Part shown: in pieces, positions 17,328-26,257 of the stretch | Position numbering within the stretch: the first letter of the stretch is position 1 | Layout: each line of letters starts with the position of its first letter | Assembly (NCBI RefSeq): GCF_900188275.1 | Contig: NZ_FZNY01000004.1 | Coordinates: 464,263-528,262, forward strand | Reading direction: 5' to 3' | Source: Dokdonia pacifica | GTDB lineage: Bacteria; Bacteroidota; Bacteroidia; Flavobacteriales; Flavobacteriaceae | Length of the DNA stretch: 64,000 bases | The notes under the pieces: model-generated | Database searches by the model: none | Seen by the model: only the letters and a program-made list of their open reading frames with translations | What the model was told of the DNA's origin: nothing | Made by a program: the position numbers and the translations under genes

Positions 17328-17846
17328 ATGATGAAAAATAGCATTAAAATTGGATTTCTTTTACTAATAATTCAAATAGGGATGGTTGTAAACGCACAAA
17401 CAGCATTTGAACAAAATGCAATCAGTATAGGGGTCGTGGTTTCTGATTTAGAAGCATCTACTACGTTTTATAAAGATGTAGTGGGAATGCTAGAAGTTCC
17501 TGGTTTTAATGTGACAAGTGAAGTCGCAAAGAAAACAGGTCTTACAGGCGGATTGCCTCTACAAGTAACTGTATTGAAATTAGAGGACAGTCCTACAGCT
17601 ACAGAATGGAAGTTAATGAGTTTCAAAAAAGAAGCAACACATCCTAAACAACAATATATTCAAGATGATACAGGGATGCAGTATATTACTATCTTCCCTA
17701 AAGATATGAAACAAGCGATGGCACGTATCAAGAAATATAATGTCCCTACTTTGGGTGAAACGCCTACAAAACTCCCTAATGGGAAAACATTTATCTTGAT
17801 ACAAGATCCAGATGGAACATTTATAGAATTGATAGGAGATTTATAA
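17328..17846 (+). CDS. Exported VOC (glyoxalase-fold) protein
   Basis: A 172-residue protein with a signal peptide (IGFLLLIIQIGMVVNAQ), which is unusual for this fold, followed by a vicinal-oxygen-chelate domain: AISIGVVVSDLEASTTFYKDVVGM at the start and KTFILIQDPDGTFIELIGDL at the end, the classic paired beta-alpha-beta-beta-beta pattern with a terminal Glu ligand. The substrate is unknown. It is the last gene of a run with the two D15-like proteins and is followed by a strong terminator. Confidence 0.78.
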   Translation: MMKNSIKIGFLLLIIQIGMVVNAQTAFEQNAISIGVVVSDLEASTTFYKDVVGMLEVPGFNVTSEVAKKTGLTGGLPLQVTVLKLEDSPTATEWKLMSFKKEATHPKQQYIQDDTGMQYITIFPKDMKQAMARIKKYNVPTLGETPTKLPNGKTFILIQDPDGTFIELIGDL

Positions 17847-17868
17847 GCTGTTGTCTATTTTGATATAA

Positions 17869-17902
17869 AAAAGCTCTCGAATGATTATTCGAGAGCTTTT
17901 TT
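17869..17902 (+). terminator. Rho-independent terminator after VOC gene
   Basis: The stem AAAGCTCTCGAAT/ATTCGAGAGCTTT has a 4-nt loop and a T tract. It ends the D15-like/VOC transcript. Confidence 0.92.
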
Positions 17903-18018
17903 ATTGGTGACACCAAAAGGGGTTGATACTCCGAGGCTACCCTCGAAATTAAAATTCAGTTCCATGTAAATGCCTTCCGGACTTTCCCCGTGGTAGTTTG
18001 CTTAGCTGTATATGAAAT

Positions 18019-18783
18019 TTACTTTTGAATAAATACAGAACGATCTACATTTCCAAACTGAATGTTTTCCCAAGTTGTAATTGCGGGAATGGTACCAATA
18101 ATCTCACCATCCCAATTAGATTTTATATAATTTCTTCGCGTAGGAATTTTAATCCCATCTATAGTTTCGTAATCAAATCGCATAAGGTTAGGCTCTGTAA
18201 CTCCAAATGCTGTGATCGTAAACAAGAATTGATCAATCAGTTTTGTTTCTTTATTGATATATAATACATAGGTATCTTGAGCATCTCCTACTTTTTCTCC
18301 AAACGTAATTTTAACGATGTTATACGTCTTACCATTCATTGTTTTAGTACCTGTAAATTCTTGATTCACACCGTCATCTAAAAGTTTAAAAAACATGGTA
18401 AACCAATAGTAATTTGTTTTACGTAAGAAGCGAGCAAAGCCTAGGGCTTCTTCACTAGTTGTTTTTTGACCATCTATGTTTACCCAAAAATTTGTGCCAT
18501 CATAACCTTCGGTAACGGCTCCACCTTTTGGGGCGGTCATGGTGTGTGTTGTAAAATTGGCGCGAGATAATTCTCCGTCAAAATGATACATCTCTTTTCC
18601 TACAAAATGAAGTCCTGAATTTGGATCGTTATACTCATAATCATAGGATACGCTTCCTTTATTATAAAAATTTGTTTTTCCTCCCATAGCTTCCATCGTT
18701 TCTGCTAAGAGTTGTTTTGCATCTTGCGCATACGTAGTGCTTACTATAATGCTTAGTAGTAAAATAAAAAGATTCTTTTTCAT
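18019..18783 (-). CDS. DUF6503-like secreted protein
   Basis: A 254-residue exported protein (signal MKKNLFILLLSIIVSTTYAQ) of the flavobacterial group with AKQLLAETMEAMGGKTNFYNKGSVSYDYEY at the mature N-terminus, similar to LolA-like lipid-binding shells such as DUF6503. The middle and C-terminal strands (DTYVLYINKETKLIDQFLFT) fit an antiparallel half-barrel. Function unknown. The next gene upstream on the same strand is a beta-hydroxyacid dehydrogenase, 22 bp away, so they may be co-transcribed. Confidence 0.6.
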   Translation of the reverse strand: MKKNLFILLLSIIVSTTYAQDAKQLLAETMEAMGGKTNFYNKGSVSYDYEYNDPNSGLHFVGKEMYHFDGELSRANFTTHTMTAPKGGAVTEGYDGTNFWVNIDGQKTTSEEALGFARFLRKTNYYWFTMFFKLLDDGVNQEFTGTKTMNGKTYNIVKITFGEKVGDAQDTYVLYINKETKLIDQFLFTITAFGVTEPNLMRFDYETIDGIKIPTRRNYIKSNWDGEIIGTIPAITTWENIQFGNVDRSVFIQK

Positions 18784-18805
18784 GATGTTGTTTTTATGTT
18801 TGATA

Positions 18806-19666
18806 TTATTTTGATTCTAGATATTTGTAAATAGCGGTAAAGTCTAAATCTCCTAAACCGTTTTGTGTTGCTTTTGCATAGAGCTCTTTTGTTACATTTA
18901 AACTAGGAGTAGCTACACCAACTTCGTACGCAGAAATACTAGAGAGGTGCAAATCTTTATGTAGCCATTTTAGGGGGAAGTTTGCCTCGTAGTTTTGTTG
19001 TTCTAATTTAGGTCTTACGGCCTGTATAACAGGAGCGACTACAGGTGTAGCAGTCAAAACATTCAATAGAAGTTCTTCTTGAAGTCCCATTGCTTTTCCC
19101 ATGGTAAGCGCCTCGGCAACAGCTGCCATTTGCTGTCCTAGTAATTGATTGATCAGCATTTTCATAGCGGCTCCTTTTCCAATAGTACCCAGGTGTATTG
19201 TTTTTTTGCCCATACAATCCAAAAGCGGTTTTGCTTGTGCCAGATCTTGTGAATCTCCTCCTACCAAAAACAGCAATTCTCCAGCTTCAGCAGGACCTTT
19301 AGTTCCAGCTACAGGAGCATCTAAATAACGTATGTTATGCTTTCGCGAAAGCGTACCCATCATTTCTGTAAATGAGGGGTTAATGGTGCTCGTATTGATC
19401 CAAAGCGCATTGTCTTTAAATGATGACAGTATGGGTGTGATAGTATTCTCAACCACTTCTGGAGTAGATAGCATGGTGATTAGAATATCGCTTTTCATGA
19501 CTACATCTTTAGGGCTAGAAGCCCATAATGCACCGTTTTCTATAAGCGCTGTTGCTTTTTCTTTTGTGCGATTATAAATAATGAGATCACAACCTGCTTT
19601 TTGAAGATTGCGAGCCATACGACTTCCCATAATTCCTAATCCGATAAATCCTATTTTTTTATTCAT
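18806..19666 (-). CDS. NAD(P)-dependent beta-hydroxyacid dehydrogenase
   Basis: A 286-residue member of the 3-hydroxyisobutyrate dehydrogenase/GLYR family. The Rossmann motif GFIGLGIMGSRMARNL comes first, then NRTKEKA, the substrate-binding motif YLDAPVAGTKGPAEAGEL and the catalytic Lys in LLGQQMAAVAEAL/KMLINQ. The start at 19666 begins MNKKIGFIG; the longer in-frame start adds 11 non-family residues. The substrate (succinic semialdehyde, 3-hydroxyisobutyrate or similar) is not decidable. One palindrome copy is read in frame as TLSRK. An AraC regulator is encoded upstream on the same strand. Confidence 0.85.
   Translation of the reverse strand: MNKKIGFIGLGIMGSRMARNLQKAGCDLIIYNRTKEKATALIENGALWASSPKDVVMKSDILITMLSTPEVVENTITPILSSFKDNALWINTSTINPSFTEMMGTLSRKHNIRYLDAPVAGTKGPAEAGELLFLVGGDSQDLAQAKPLLDCMGKKTIHLGTIGKGAAMKMLINQLLGQQMAAVAEALTMGKAMGLQEELLLNVLTATPVVAPVIQAVRPKLEQQNYEANFPLKWLHKDLHLSSISAYEVGVATPSLNVTKELYAKATQNGLGDLDFTAIYKYLESK
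19339..19355. repeat. Dispersed palindrome, copy 5 (in a gene)
   Basis: GCTTTCGCGAAAGCGTA inside the dehydrogenase gene, read on the minus strand as Thr-Leu-Ser-Arg-Lys. Confidence 0.88.
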
Positions 19667-19753
19667 GATTTTTGTTTTATGAGAACAAATTTCTATCAAA
19701 ATGGAAGCGTTAAATTTCCAAATACATCAAAAATGGTGATTTCTAGTCAAAAA

Positions 19754-20620
19754 TCATATGAGTGTATTTTTTCTATTCTGAATTTGATATTGTTTGGGAG
19801 AAGTGCCAAATAATTTATGAAAAGCTTTGATAAAATGTGATACATTTTCGTAGCCTACTCGATAGGCAATATCCGTCACAGAATCTGATGTTGTACGTAA
19901 TAATTTGGACGCTTCTTGCATACGTTTTTCAATAAGCCATTTTTTAGGAGACATATGAAATGTAGATTTAAAGTCCCTTTGAAATGTAGAAAGACTTCTT
20001 CCAGTGAGATATGCATAATCAACAATATCTAATGGTTTTTCAAAATTTTGAAGCATGAATTTTTTGATATGTAAACGCTCTCTGTTTTTTAATGCAAAAA
20101 GATGTTGTACAAAAGCATCTCCCTTTTCAGAAATACTAATAAGATGTAATAGCTCTAATAGTTTTGGTTTGGTAAATTGATGCGTGCTTTTGCCTCTGTA
20201 TAAAGCTAGTAGAGTGTCTGTGAATAGACGTAAATTCTCATCGTAATCTATTAAGAATGTACATGTTGTATGCTGTGACTTGCTTATCTCAAAACTGTTT
20301 AAAAACTCATCTGTAATTTCTTGATCAAAGAAAAAGACAATAGCCTCAAAGCATTGATCCACTGGAATAATATCAGTTATGGCATACAATCCTTTTGGTA
20401 ATAACACCATTTGGTTTTTGTGGATTTTGGTGAATTCCCCACTATGTTTTTCTATTTGCAGTCCTCCTTGCAGAACAAGCGTAAGCGCATGAGAAGCTAA
20501 ATAGCGTTGGTTTTGTATATCTGATGCTGTCACTTTTTTATGAATGACAGCAGAATTTCCATCTATTAAAATTTTTTCAATAGCTGGATTCAAATAAAAA
20601 GCGTGTGGTACTACTTTCAT
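19754..20620 (-). CDS. AraC-family transcriptional regulator
   Basis: A 288-residue regulator with an N-terminal cupin-like sensor half (about residues 1-180) and a C-terminal double HTH: PLDIVDYAYLTGRSLSTFQR (first HTH) and SVTDIAYRVGYENVSHFIKA (second HTH), ending FGTSPKQYQ. The start at 20620 (MKVVPHAFYL) was preferred to an ATG 33 bp upstream. It lies between the dehydrogenase and YceI genes, all on the minus strand, and may control them. The ligand is unknown. Confidence 0.85.
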   Translation of the reverse strand: MKVVPHAFYLNPAIEKILIDGNSAVIHKKVTASDIQNQRYLASHALTLVLQGGLQIEKHSGEFTKIHKNQMVLLPKGLYAITDIIPVDQCFEAIVFFFDQEITDEFLNSFEISKSQHTTCTFLIDYDENLRLFTDTLLALYRGKSTHQFTKPKLLELLHLISISEKGDAFVQHLFALKNRERLHIKKFMLQNFEKPLDIVDYAYLTGRSLSTFQRDFKSTFHMSPKKWLIEKRMQEASKLLRTTSDSVTDIAYRVGYENVSHFIKAFHKLFGTSPKQYQIQNRKNTLI

Positions 20621-20723
20621 AGGCAAAAGGTGTTTCTGTATATGGAAACACAAGACAAGATTATAATTTTAAAATCATATAATCTTGTCTCTTTTCTTAA
20701 AAGTAGTGATTTCTGGTCAACAA

Positions 20724-21290
20724 TTACTTTTTTATAAATGTTAAGCTTCCTTTCAATGTAAAATCATCTGCAATAACATTTTCTTTTAAGCTTTTAAATA
20801 TAGATGGAGAATTATAATTTACACCATACGTAGTGCGATCCATTTTATGGTTAAAAGCAATTGAGATCATTCCTTCTCTTATAGTTACTGTGGCTTTTAC
20901 TTGCTCTTTGTTTTGAGTGTCTTTTATGGTCATATAACCATTTAAAATACAAGTGCCAGATGAAATAGCTGCTGGTTCAGAAAGCGTGAATTTTGCTATT
21001 TTGTATTTTTTGACGTGAAAGAAATCCTTATCTCTTAAATGTCCAGACAGTTGTTTATTTTCTTGATATAAACTTGTCATATCTACAATAATTTCAAGAG
21101 CGGTAATGGTATTGCTTTCACAGGTAATTATTGCCTTTTGGATTTGTAAAGTTCCTTCAGGTGCATAACCGCCTACAGCGGCTTTTCCACCCCAAGTAAG
21201 GGTGCTGCTATTGTCTGTGATGGTATAGGTTTCCTGGCTAAATAGTAGCGTAGAGATACTTAAAAATAAAATTGAGATATATGTTTTCAT
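20724..21290 (-). CDS. YceI-family periplasmic protein
   Basis: A 188-residue exported protein (signal ISILFLSISTLLFS) with a YceI lipocalin-like barrel: STLTWGGKAAVGGYAPEGTLQ at the start, SGHLRDKDFFHVKKYKIAKF (the conserved LrsxdFFdvekyP pattern) and MDRTTYGVNYNSPS. The fold usually binds polyisoprenoid or other amphipathic ligands in the periplasm. Its start is 2 bp from the stop of an upstream lipoprotein gene, so the two form an operon. Confidence 0.82.
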   Translation of the reverse strand: MKTYISILFLSISTLLFSQETYTITDNSSTLTWGGKAAVGGYAPEGTLQIQKAIITCESNTITALEIIVDMTSLYQENKQLSGHLRDKDFFHVKKYKIAKFTLSEPAAISSGTCILNGYMTIKDTQNKEQVKATVTIREGMISIAFNHKMDRTTYGVNYNSPSIFKSLKENVIADDFTLKGSLTFIKK

Positions 21291-21292
21291 AA

Positions 21293-21787
21293 TTAATTGT
21301 TTAAAATATTATTTGTTGTGTGAATGGTATTATAACCGCAAACAGTTTCTCCATTTGCTGTTTTGCCTATAAAGTACCACATGGCCCAACCTGCATATGG
21401 ATTTTTATCTGTACGCCAATTATCTGTCCAGGTGTAGGGCTCTCCTTGGAGTAATTGTTGTTTTTTAGTACCGAAAGTTTTATCAAGCTCTTTAAGAGGA
21501 TATGATTTTCGAAGATTCCATTTACCATCATAAAATAAATAAGCGCCGTACTCTATGATCGTAATAGCACTTTCTTTACATAAAATGGAAGTCGCATGCT
21601 TCCAGTAATAACGATCTTTTATTTGTACAGGATCATTTTCTTTAGGGAAGTTGACAACAGTTATCGCTTGTCGAATATCTTTTAGTTTTTCTGGTAATGG
21701 TTCTTTTCCTGTGGGACCTGTCCAATCTCTTTGGCTACATGCCGAGAGCGTTATAAGCATAAAACAGATAGTGAGATATGTTTTCAT
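21293..21787 (-). CDS. Lipoprotein of unknown function
   Basis: A 164-residue protein with a lipobox (ICFMLITLSACSQ). The mature part is rich in Trp and Tyr (YRYYWKHATS-like, YTWTDNWRTDKNPYAGWAMWYFIG). I recognise no family. It is translated 2 bp upstream of the YceI gene and is probably in the same operon. Confidence 0.6.
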   Translation of the reverse strand: MKTYLTICFMLITLSACSQRDWTGPTGKEPLPEKLKDIRQAITVVNFPKENDPVQIKDRYYWKHATSILCKESAITIIEYGAYLFYDGKWNLRKSYPLKELDKTFGTKKQQLLQGEPYTWTDNWRTDKNPYAGWAMWYFIGKTANGETVCGYNTIHTTNNILNN

Positions 21788-21896
21788 CTTTTGTGTTTTT
21801 TATTGGTTGACACAAAGATGCTATATGAAAGGATGCTAGTCGTCTCAATTCTGGGAATGACACTTTTAAAAGGTGTCAATTTGAAAATTGAGCCTT

Positions 21897-23012
21897 TTAA
21901 GTGTTTGCCTTTAAGTGCGTTGGAGATTTTCCGGTAATTTTCTTAACCGCTCTATTAAAAGATGCTTTTGAATTAAAACCAGCATCATAGGCAATAGAAA
22001 GTAAGGTGTATTTATTGCTTTTAGGGTCTTGGAGTACTCGTTTTACTTCTTCTATTCGAAGCTCATTGATGTAATCGGTAAACTTTTTTTGTAGAATGTT
22101 GTTTAAAGATTTGGTCACGAGGTATGGTTTCTGGTTTAGCTTTCGCGAAAGCGTACTCAACGTTAATTCTGGATCTTTATATAAAGATTCTTCTTCCATG
22201 AGTTTCTGTATGGATGCTGCAATGTCTTCTAGTTGTCTTTGCTCTTTGGTAGATAGCTTCTGGATGGGTTTTACTGCGGCATCTTTACGTCTGGAAAATC
22301 CTTCTATTCCTAACCAATAGGTGATGATTGCCATTCCTATAAAAACAGGGTGTCCATAAAATAAATTACTAGCAAAATTGAAGAAAAAGTAATCTATAAG
22401 AATCCCTATGATGTATACAATAGCAAATATTTTGATCACGATTACAACGCGCTTAATCCATTGTAGCTTTCCTGCTATACGTTCATAATTTGTAAGTTCA
22501 GAAAGGTGAGAAAGTATTTTTTGAGATTTGCTTGTATAATAGATGAGAAGCGCACTTGAAATAACGTACATGGTTGGATAAAGCATCCAAGCCATATATC
22601 CATAATAACCAAGCCAAGAAAGACTTTCTCTGGTTCCATCCCAATAGAAGTTTTGAGATTTTATAAAGAAACTCCAAATGATTTCAATAACAACGGGAAG
22701 GAAATGAATGTAATCTTTTCGCTTTAAGCGAAAATCAGGATTGACATAACTCTTCACAAAGAAAAAGAGGAGTGTACCGTATATCCAATTATACTCTAAG
22801 AGTACTTGATACCAAAAATCATATCGGCCATATCCAAATATCTTACTTGTTTCTACTAATAATCGATAAGAAAAAAAGAAAAGAATAGCTGCGAGAAATC
22901 TATTGGCATAAAAATGCATGCCTTTTTTTTGAGATAGAATACTTCCATATACAATCCCTTGAAAAGCACCTACAGATAATAAGACAATGAGGATATACTC
23001 TATAGATTTCAC
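21897..23012 (-). CDS. Membrane-bound AraC-type regulator
   Basis: A 371-residue protein with seven or eight hydrophobic helices in the first 235 residues (IEYILIVLLSVGAFQGIVYG onward) and a C-terminal AraC HTH domain (LSTLSRKLNQKPYLVTKSL, then LLSIAYDAGFNSKASFNRAVKKITGKSPT). This membrane-anchored AraC architecture is common in Bacteroidota; it presumably senses a membrane or periplasmic signal and acts on nearby genes. It contains one palindrome copy read as TLSRK at the start of the recognition domain. A glycosyltransferase gene ends 23 bp upstream. Confidence 0.83.
   Translation of the reverse strand: MKSIEYILIVLLSVGAFQGIVYGSILSQKKGMHFYANRFLAAILFFFSYRLLVETSKIFGYGRYDFWYQVLLEYNWIYGTLLFFFVKSYVNPDFRLKRKDYIHFLPVVIEIIWSFFIKSQNFYWDGTRESLSWLGYYGYMAWMLYPTMYVISSALLIYYTSKSQKILSHLSELTNYERIAGKLQWIKRVVIVIKIFAIVYIIGILIDYFFFNFASNLFYGHPVFIGMAIITYWLGIEGFSRRKDAAVKPIQKLSTKEQRQLEDIAASIQKLMEEESLYKDPELTLSTLSRKLNQKPYLVTKSLNNILQKKFTDYINELRIEEVKRVLQDPKSNKYTLLSIAYDAGFNSKASFNRAVKKITGKSPTHLKANT
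22139..22155. repeat. Dispersed palindrome, copy 6 (in a gene)
   Basis: GCTTTCGCGAAAGCGTA within the HTH-coding part of the membrane AraC gene, read as Thr-Leu-Ser-Arg-Lys. Confidence 0.88.
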
Positions 23013-23035
23013 TCCTCTAAGATAAAAAAGTGTCG

Positions 23036-23755
23036 TTAAGAAACAATTTTCTTTTTATAGTACTCATGCAATTCTTCGGCAGAAGCGCCTAACCATTTTT
23101 TTACATAAATGGCCCAGAAATGGTATTGTAGTTTCCAAATACCATTGTTTTTATAACGTCTAGAGGAAGTTGTTATTTTTTTATTGATCACCACAAACTC
23201 TTTGCGAGCGTATAGTTTATTAATGAGGTCATTATCTTCATAAATAATAAAACGTTCATCATATCCGCCTAGTTCTTCAAATAAATCTTTAGTGATAAAC
23301 TGACTTTGATCACCTCCTCTACAAGCTCTCCATGAGAATTGGGTGAGCCAGCTAGCGAGACGTAACCACCAGTGATTACTATCAAAGCGCATTCTAAAAC
23401 ATCCTGCGTGATTCCCTTTTGAAACTTCAAGTATGATATTTTGATCGTAGTTTTTTGGAGGGAAACTATCGGCGTGTAAAAAATATAAAATAGGCCCTTT
23501 TGCAATAGCAGCGCCTGCATTCATTTGTTTAGCTCTGCCTTTGGAAGCAGTAGTTACCTGAATGTTATTGATGTTGTTTTGAGTAGCATAATTTTGGATG
23601 ATACTCAGTGTTTTGTCATCACTACCCCCATCTACAATAATAATTTCTACGGGCGTACGAGCATCTTTATTACTTGATAGATGCTCTAAAAGCCGAGAGA
23701 TATTCTCGGCTTCATTGAGTGTGGGTATTATTATTGAAATTTTGGGAGTTCCCAA
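23036..23755 (-). CDS. TIGR04283-type (arsenosugar-associated) glycosyltransferase
   Basis: A 239-residue GT-A family 2 transferase: KISIIIPTLNEAENISRLLE, IIIVDGGSDDKTL, the donor motif YFLHADSFPP (DxD-like HAD) and RACRGGDQSQFITKDLFEELGGYDE. This pattern matches the rSAM/selenodomain-associated 'transferase 2' group now linked to arsenosugar biosynthesis, which fits ArsS and ArsM a few kb away. Assignment to the pathway is from family knowledge. It starts 7 bp from the stop of the DUF547 lipoprotein gene, so they are one operon, separate from the main ars operon. Confidence 0.8.
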   Translation of the reverse strand: MGTPKISIIIPTLNEAENISRLLEHLSSNKDARTPVEIIIVDGGSDDKTLSIIQNYATQNNINNIQVTTASKGRAKQMNAGAAIAKGPILYFLHADSFPPKNYDQNIILEVSKGNHAGCFRMRFDSNHWWLRLASWLTQFSWRACRGGDQSQFITKDLFEELGGYDERFIIYEDNDLINKLYARKEFVVINKKITTSSRRYKNNGIWKLQYHFWAIYVKKWLGASAEELHEYYKKKIVS

Positions 23756-23761
23756 ATATGT

Positions 23762-24703
23762 TTATTTATTAAGCGACCAATTATAATCTTTATATTTCCT
23801 CTTTGCCTTTGCATTAATTGGCGTATCCGAGTACTTATTTAAAAAGTCTATAACCGATCCATCTGTTTTAAAATCTTTTGCAAACCAATTAAAAATTTCT
23901 GAGATTTCAATACTATTAGCCGTAATAGTATTACGTTTTTCATCATTTACAAAACGTCTTGCTAATATGTCTAATTGCTTATCTACTTTTTGAGCAGTAA
24001 ATGCTTCATTTAATAGAGGCGGACACGAGAAGGAAGCACAGTTAATTCCAAAATGAATTCGGGCATCTCCCATTTTACGTAATATCTTATGTTCAATTTC
24101 ATTAAGATTATAGTATTTTTCGCCTAGTTTCCAGAAACGTTGTCCCCAAGGGTCTTTAATATCTTTAATACTAGCCAATGGATAGTTGCGAAGTATAAGA
24201 TCTATAGTCATTGCATTATATGCATTCATCCAAAAGGCAAGCTTATCTTCTTTTGACCATGCATCGGTAGGCATGTTTTCGCTTAATGCTTTTATATAAT
24301 TTCTTAAAGAACTCCAGTTTCTTTTAAAACCATCATAATCTACATTTCCTTGCTCAGATACATATTTTGAAATTAAGTCATCGTAGCTAGTATGATCAAA
24401 AGCTTCTAGGATGTTTTTTACAGGCACTTCAGCTTCTCCCATTTTTTCTTCATTGGGTTGTATATCTGTATTAGGTACAATTAATGTTTCCTCTTTCTTT
24501 GGAGCTTCCATCATGTCTTTTTCTACTTCAGGAGCTTCACGTTCTATAACAGTTTTGGTTTCTGTTTTTACTTCTTCTTTAACTACGTTTTCTTTAACAG
24601 TAACTGTTTGTTTTGTTTGCTCTGTGGCAGCTATTCTTTTACTTCCGCCACAGGCAGTTAGGATGCCAGTGATAAGTGTTAATGCTATTAGGTAATATTT
24701 CAT
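23762..24703 (-). CDS. DUF547 lipoprotein
   Basis: A 313-residue protein with a lipobox (LTLITGILTACGG), a roughly 80-residue low-complexity Glu/Lys/Thr/Val linker (about residues 25-95) and a DUF547 domain: LAFWMNAYNAMTIDLILRNYP, INCASFSCPPLLNEAF (Cys pair), IFNWFAKDF. The linker would let the domain reach away from the membrane. It is co-transcribed with the TIGR04283 transferase. Its DUF547 domain resembles the secreted one at 10,892. Molecular function is not known. Confidence 0.82.
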   Translation of the reverse strand: MKYYLIALTLITGILTACGGSKRIAATEQTKQTVTVKENVVKEEVKTETKTVIEREAPEVEKDMMEAPKKEETLIVPNTDIQPNEEKMGEAEVPVKNILEAFDHTSYDDLISKYVSEQGNVDYDGFKRNWSSLRNYIKALSENMPTDAWSKEDKLAFWMNAYNAMTIDLILRNYPLASIKDIKDPWGQRFWKLGEKYYNLNEIEHKILRKMGDARIHFGINCASFSCPPLLNEAFTAQKVDKQLDILARRFVNDEKRNTITANSIEISEIFNWFAKDFKTDGSVIDFLNKYSDTPINAKAKRKYKDYNWSLNK

Positions 24704-25164
24704 TTGTTTGATTTTATGGGGTATATTATACCAATACTTCCTTTTTGAACTTATTCTATTTTCATTCTAGTAGTCCAAAATTTAAGCCATACTTTACATA
24801 TTGAGTTATTTATTTTTCCATAAGTGTTTTGATAGGAAAGGAAACCAAGCAGTTATTGAACTATTCACGAAACGAATTCAAAGTTTATTTTGAGTTTCGG
24901 TTTTTATAAATACATAATAAACTGCATAGGAATTGTAATGGTATTTAAACACCTATATCTATTTTATTTAGAGCTTGATTTAAATTCATGTGCTGCGATG
25001 CCACAAGTGATGGAATATAAGAGACGAAGGATAGAAAAATTTATTAAAAAACAACTTTAACTGTAGAATATGGAAAATTCAAATTATAAAGGAATTACAC
25101 CAATGGTCCTATTTATGTGCGATTTGCTTCGCTGGCAAATCACACATAAATTAGGATTAGGTTA
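24704..25164. other. AT-rich intergenic stretch, no firm gene
   Basis: No confident gene. A 40-codon plus-strand reading frame at 24938-25060 (MVFKHLYLFYLELDL...) has no recognisable family. An inverted repeat, about 16 bp per arm with one mismatch, lies at 25112-25150 (TTTATGTGCGATTTGC paired with GCAAATCACACATAAA), just past the stop of the first double-glycine peptide gene, where it could act as a weak terminator or attenuator. Confidence 0.5.
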
Positions 25165-25371
25165 TCATCCAGAGCAGATGAAGTTTTCATCCATACAGAT
25201 TATTGAGCATGTAGTGCAACTTCTTACAAAACGACTACTATAAACAGTAGGACCTTTGCAAGTGCAATAAGAATTACCAGAAGAAATGGAATCTTCCCCT
25301 ATACCACCTTGAATAGCTTTTTGTTGGGCTTTATCTAAAACTGAACCCAAGCTTGAAATTTTTTTTAACAT
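25165..25371 (-). CDS. Double-glycine Cys-rich peptide precursor 1
   Basis: A 68-residue peptide with a 23-residue leader, MLKKISSLG...KAIQGG, ending in the double glycine that marks cleavage by C39-type peptidase transporters. The 45-residue core has six cysteines (CTC, SCTTC and IICMDENFIC). The leader resembles that of the second precursor at 26,258 (same MLKK.S.LG...L.K.....I.GG pattern). The ATG at 25371 was chosen because it starts the shared leader; an ATG seven codons upstream adds a non-conserved piece. No dedicated transporter is in the neighbourhood. It may be a bacteriocin-like or signalling peptide. Confidence 0.6.
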   Translation of the reverse strand: MLKKISSLGSVLDKAQQKAIQGGIGEDSISSGNSYCTCKGPTVYSSRFVRSCTTCSIICMDENFICSG

Positions 25372-25451
25372 AATATAAAATTTTATAGTCAATAATAGGA
25401 TTGTTCAAAAAATAACAGAAATGTTACCCTTGTCACCTAAAGAAATAGTAA

Positions 25452-25667
25452 TTAGTAGATAATCTTAAAAAAAATATAAGAAAAAAGATAAATAAAAATT
25501 ATTAGTAAGAGAAGATGCACAAAAACAAAATAAATGACCATAACAACATTTGTCAAGGGTTTATCCTTTTTTAATTTTATTTCTTGGGTGCGTAAAATTT
25601 TTTTCATAATCAATCCTGTAAATACAAATGAAATTATGATACATATAACCCAAAGAATTCCTTTCAT
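25452..25667 (-). CDS. Small membrane protein (possible immunity protein)
   Basis: A 71-residue hydrophobic protein with an N-terminal helix (MKGILWVICIIISFVFTGLIM), a basic loop (KKILRTQEIKLKKDKP) and a second, longer hydrophobic stretch of one or two helices. It lies between the two double-glycine peptide genes on the same strand. Small membrane proteins in this position often give self-immunity, but that is inference only. Confidence 0.45.
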   Translation of the reverse strand: MKGILWVICIIISFVFTGLIMKKILRTQEIKLKKDKPLTNVVMVIYFVFVHLLLLIIFIYLFSYIFFKIIY

Positions 25668-25869
25668 GTTAATAAGACTGAGTAAAATTGAAATAGTTAC
25701 AAATCCATGAATACTGTAAAAAAAAGTGATAAAACCAGATAGCCAACTTAACTCAGACAGAATCCATCTATTAATATCTGCTTAAATAGATGCAGGAAAG
25801 CTGATGTTTAACGTCACAAAAGTGAATCTTATCACTCCGTAAATATAAAAACAACTTTAAATACTGTGG

Positions 25870-26016
25870 TTAATTATTAACAAATACATCTTTAAAAAGT
25901 GAATATTCAGCTGACATATAGCATACATAAATAATTGCAATGGATATTATAATTATGATACCCCATTTTAGGACAAAAAAGAATATGTCTATTAATCGTT
26001 TTGTAAAAGGTTTCAT
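25870..26016 (-). CDS. 48-residue membrane peptide
   Basis: A short frame, MKPFTKRLIDIFFFVLKWGI followed by IIIISIAIIYVCYMSAEYS, with a basic N-terminus, one strong transmembrane helix and a polar tail ending DVFVNN. It shares strand and spacing with the peptide locus. There is no homology I can name, and the support is its composition and context only. Confidence 0.35.
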   Translation of the reverse strand: MKPFTKRLIDIFFFVLKWGIIIIISIAIIYVCYMSAEYSLFKDVFVNN

Positions 26017-26071
26017 AAATGATAAGTCAATAAACCAAGTGTAAATTTACAAATCAATTAATACTATAGTT

Positions 26072-26252
26072 ATGGCATTAAGAAACTTTAATAATTGGTT
26101 TGAAGCATACAGGAAACTTCTAAAAGATAAAGAAAGTTGGAGTCATTCAACCTTTGGACACCTAAGATCAAAAAACATTTAAGGAAACATATTTTGATGA
26201 AGGTTTAACCGTGGAGCAATCTTATCAAGAGGTGCTGTATGCTTCAATTTAA
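26072..26252 (+). pseudogene. Frameshifted small reading frame
   Basis: The frame begins MALRNFNNWFEAYRKLLKDK and meets a stop at 26180. The +1 frame from the A-rich tract at about 26170 continues TFKETYFDEGLTVEQSYQEV and stops at 26252, as if one base had been lost or gained in the run of six A. I do not recognise the family. It is convergent with the second peptide gene. Confidence 0.3.
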
Positions 26253-26257
26253 CAGTA

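Noticed and set aside
17973-17989. Minus-strand GGGGAAAGTCCGGAAGG, like the RNase P RNA conserved region
   Set aside because: The expected ~350-nt RNA would run into the VOC gene, and no matching 3' conserved region is seen.
25070-25260. Plus-strand frame MENSNYKGITPM... over the peptide 1 region
   Set aside because: It overlaps the better-supported minus-strand peptide gene and has no family signs.
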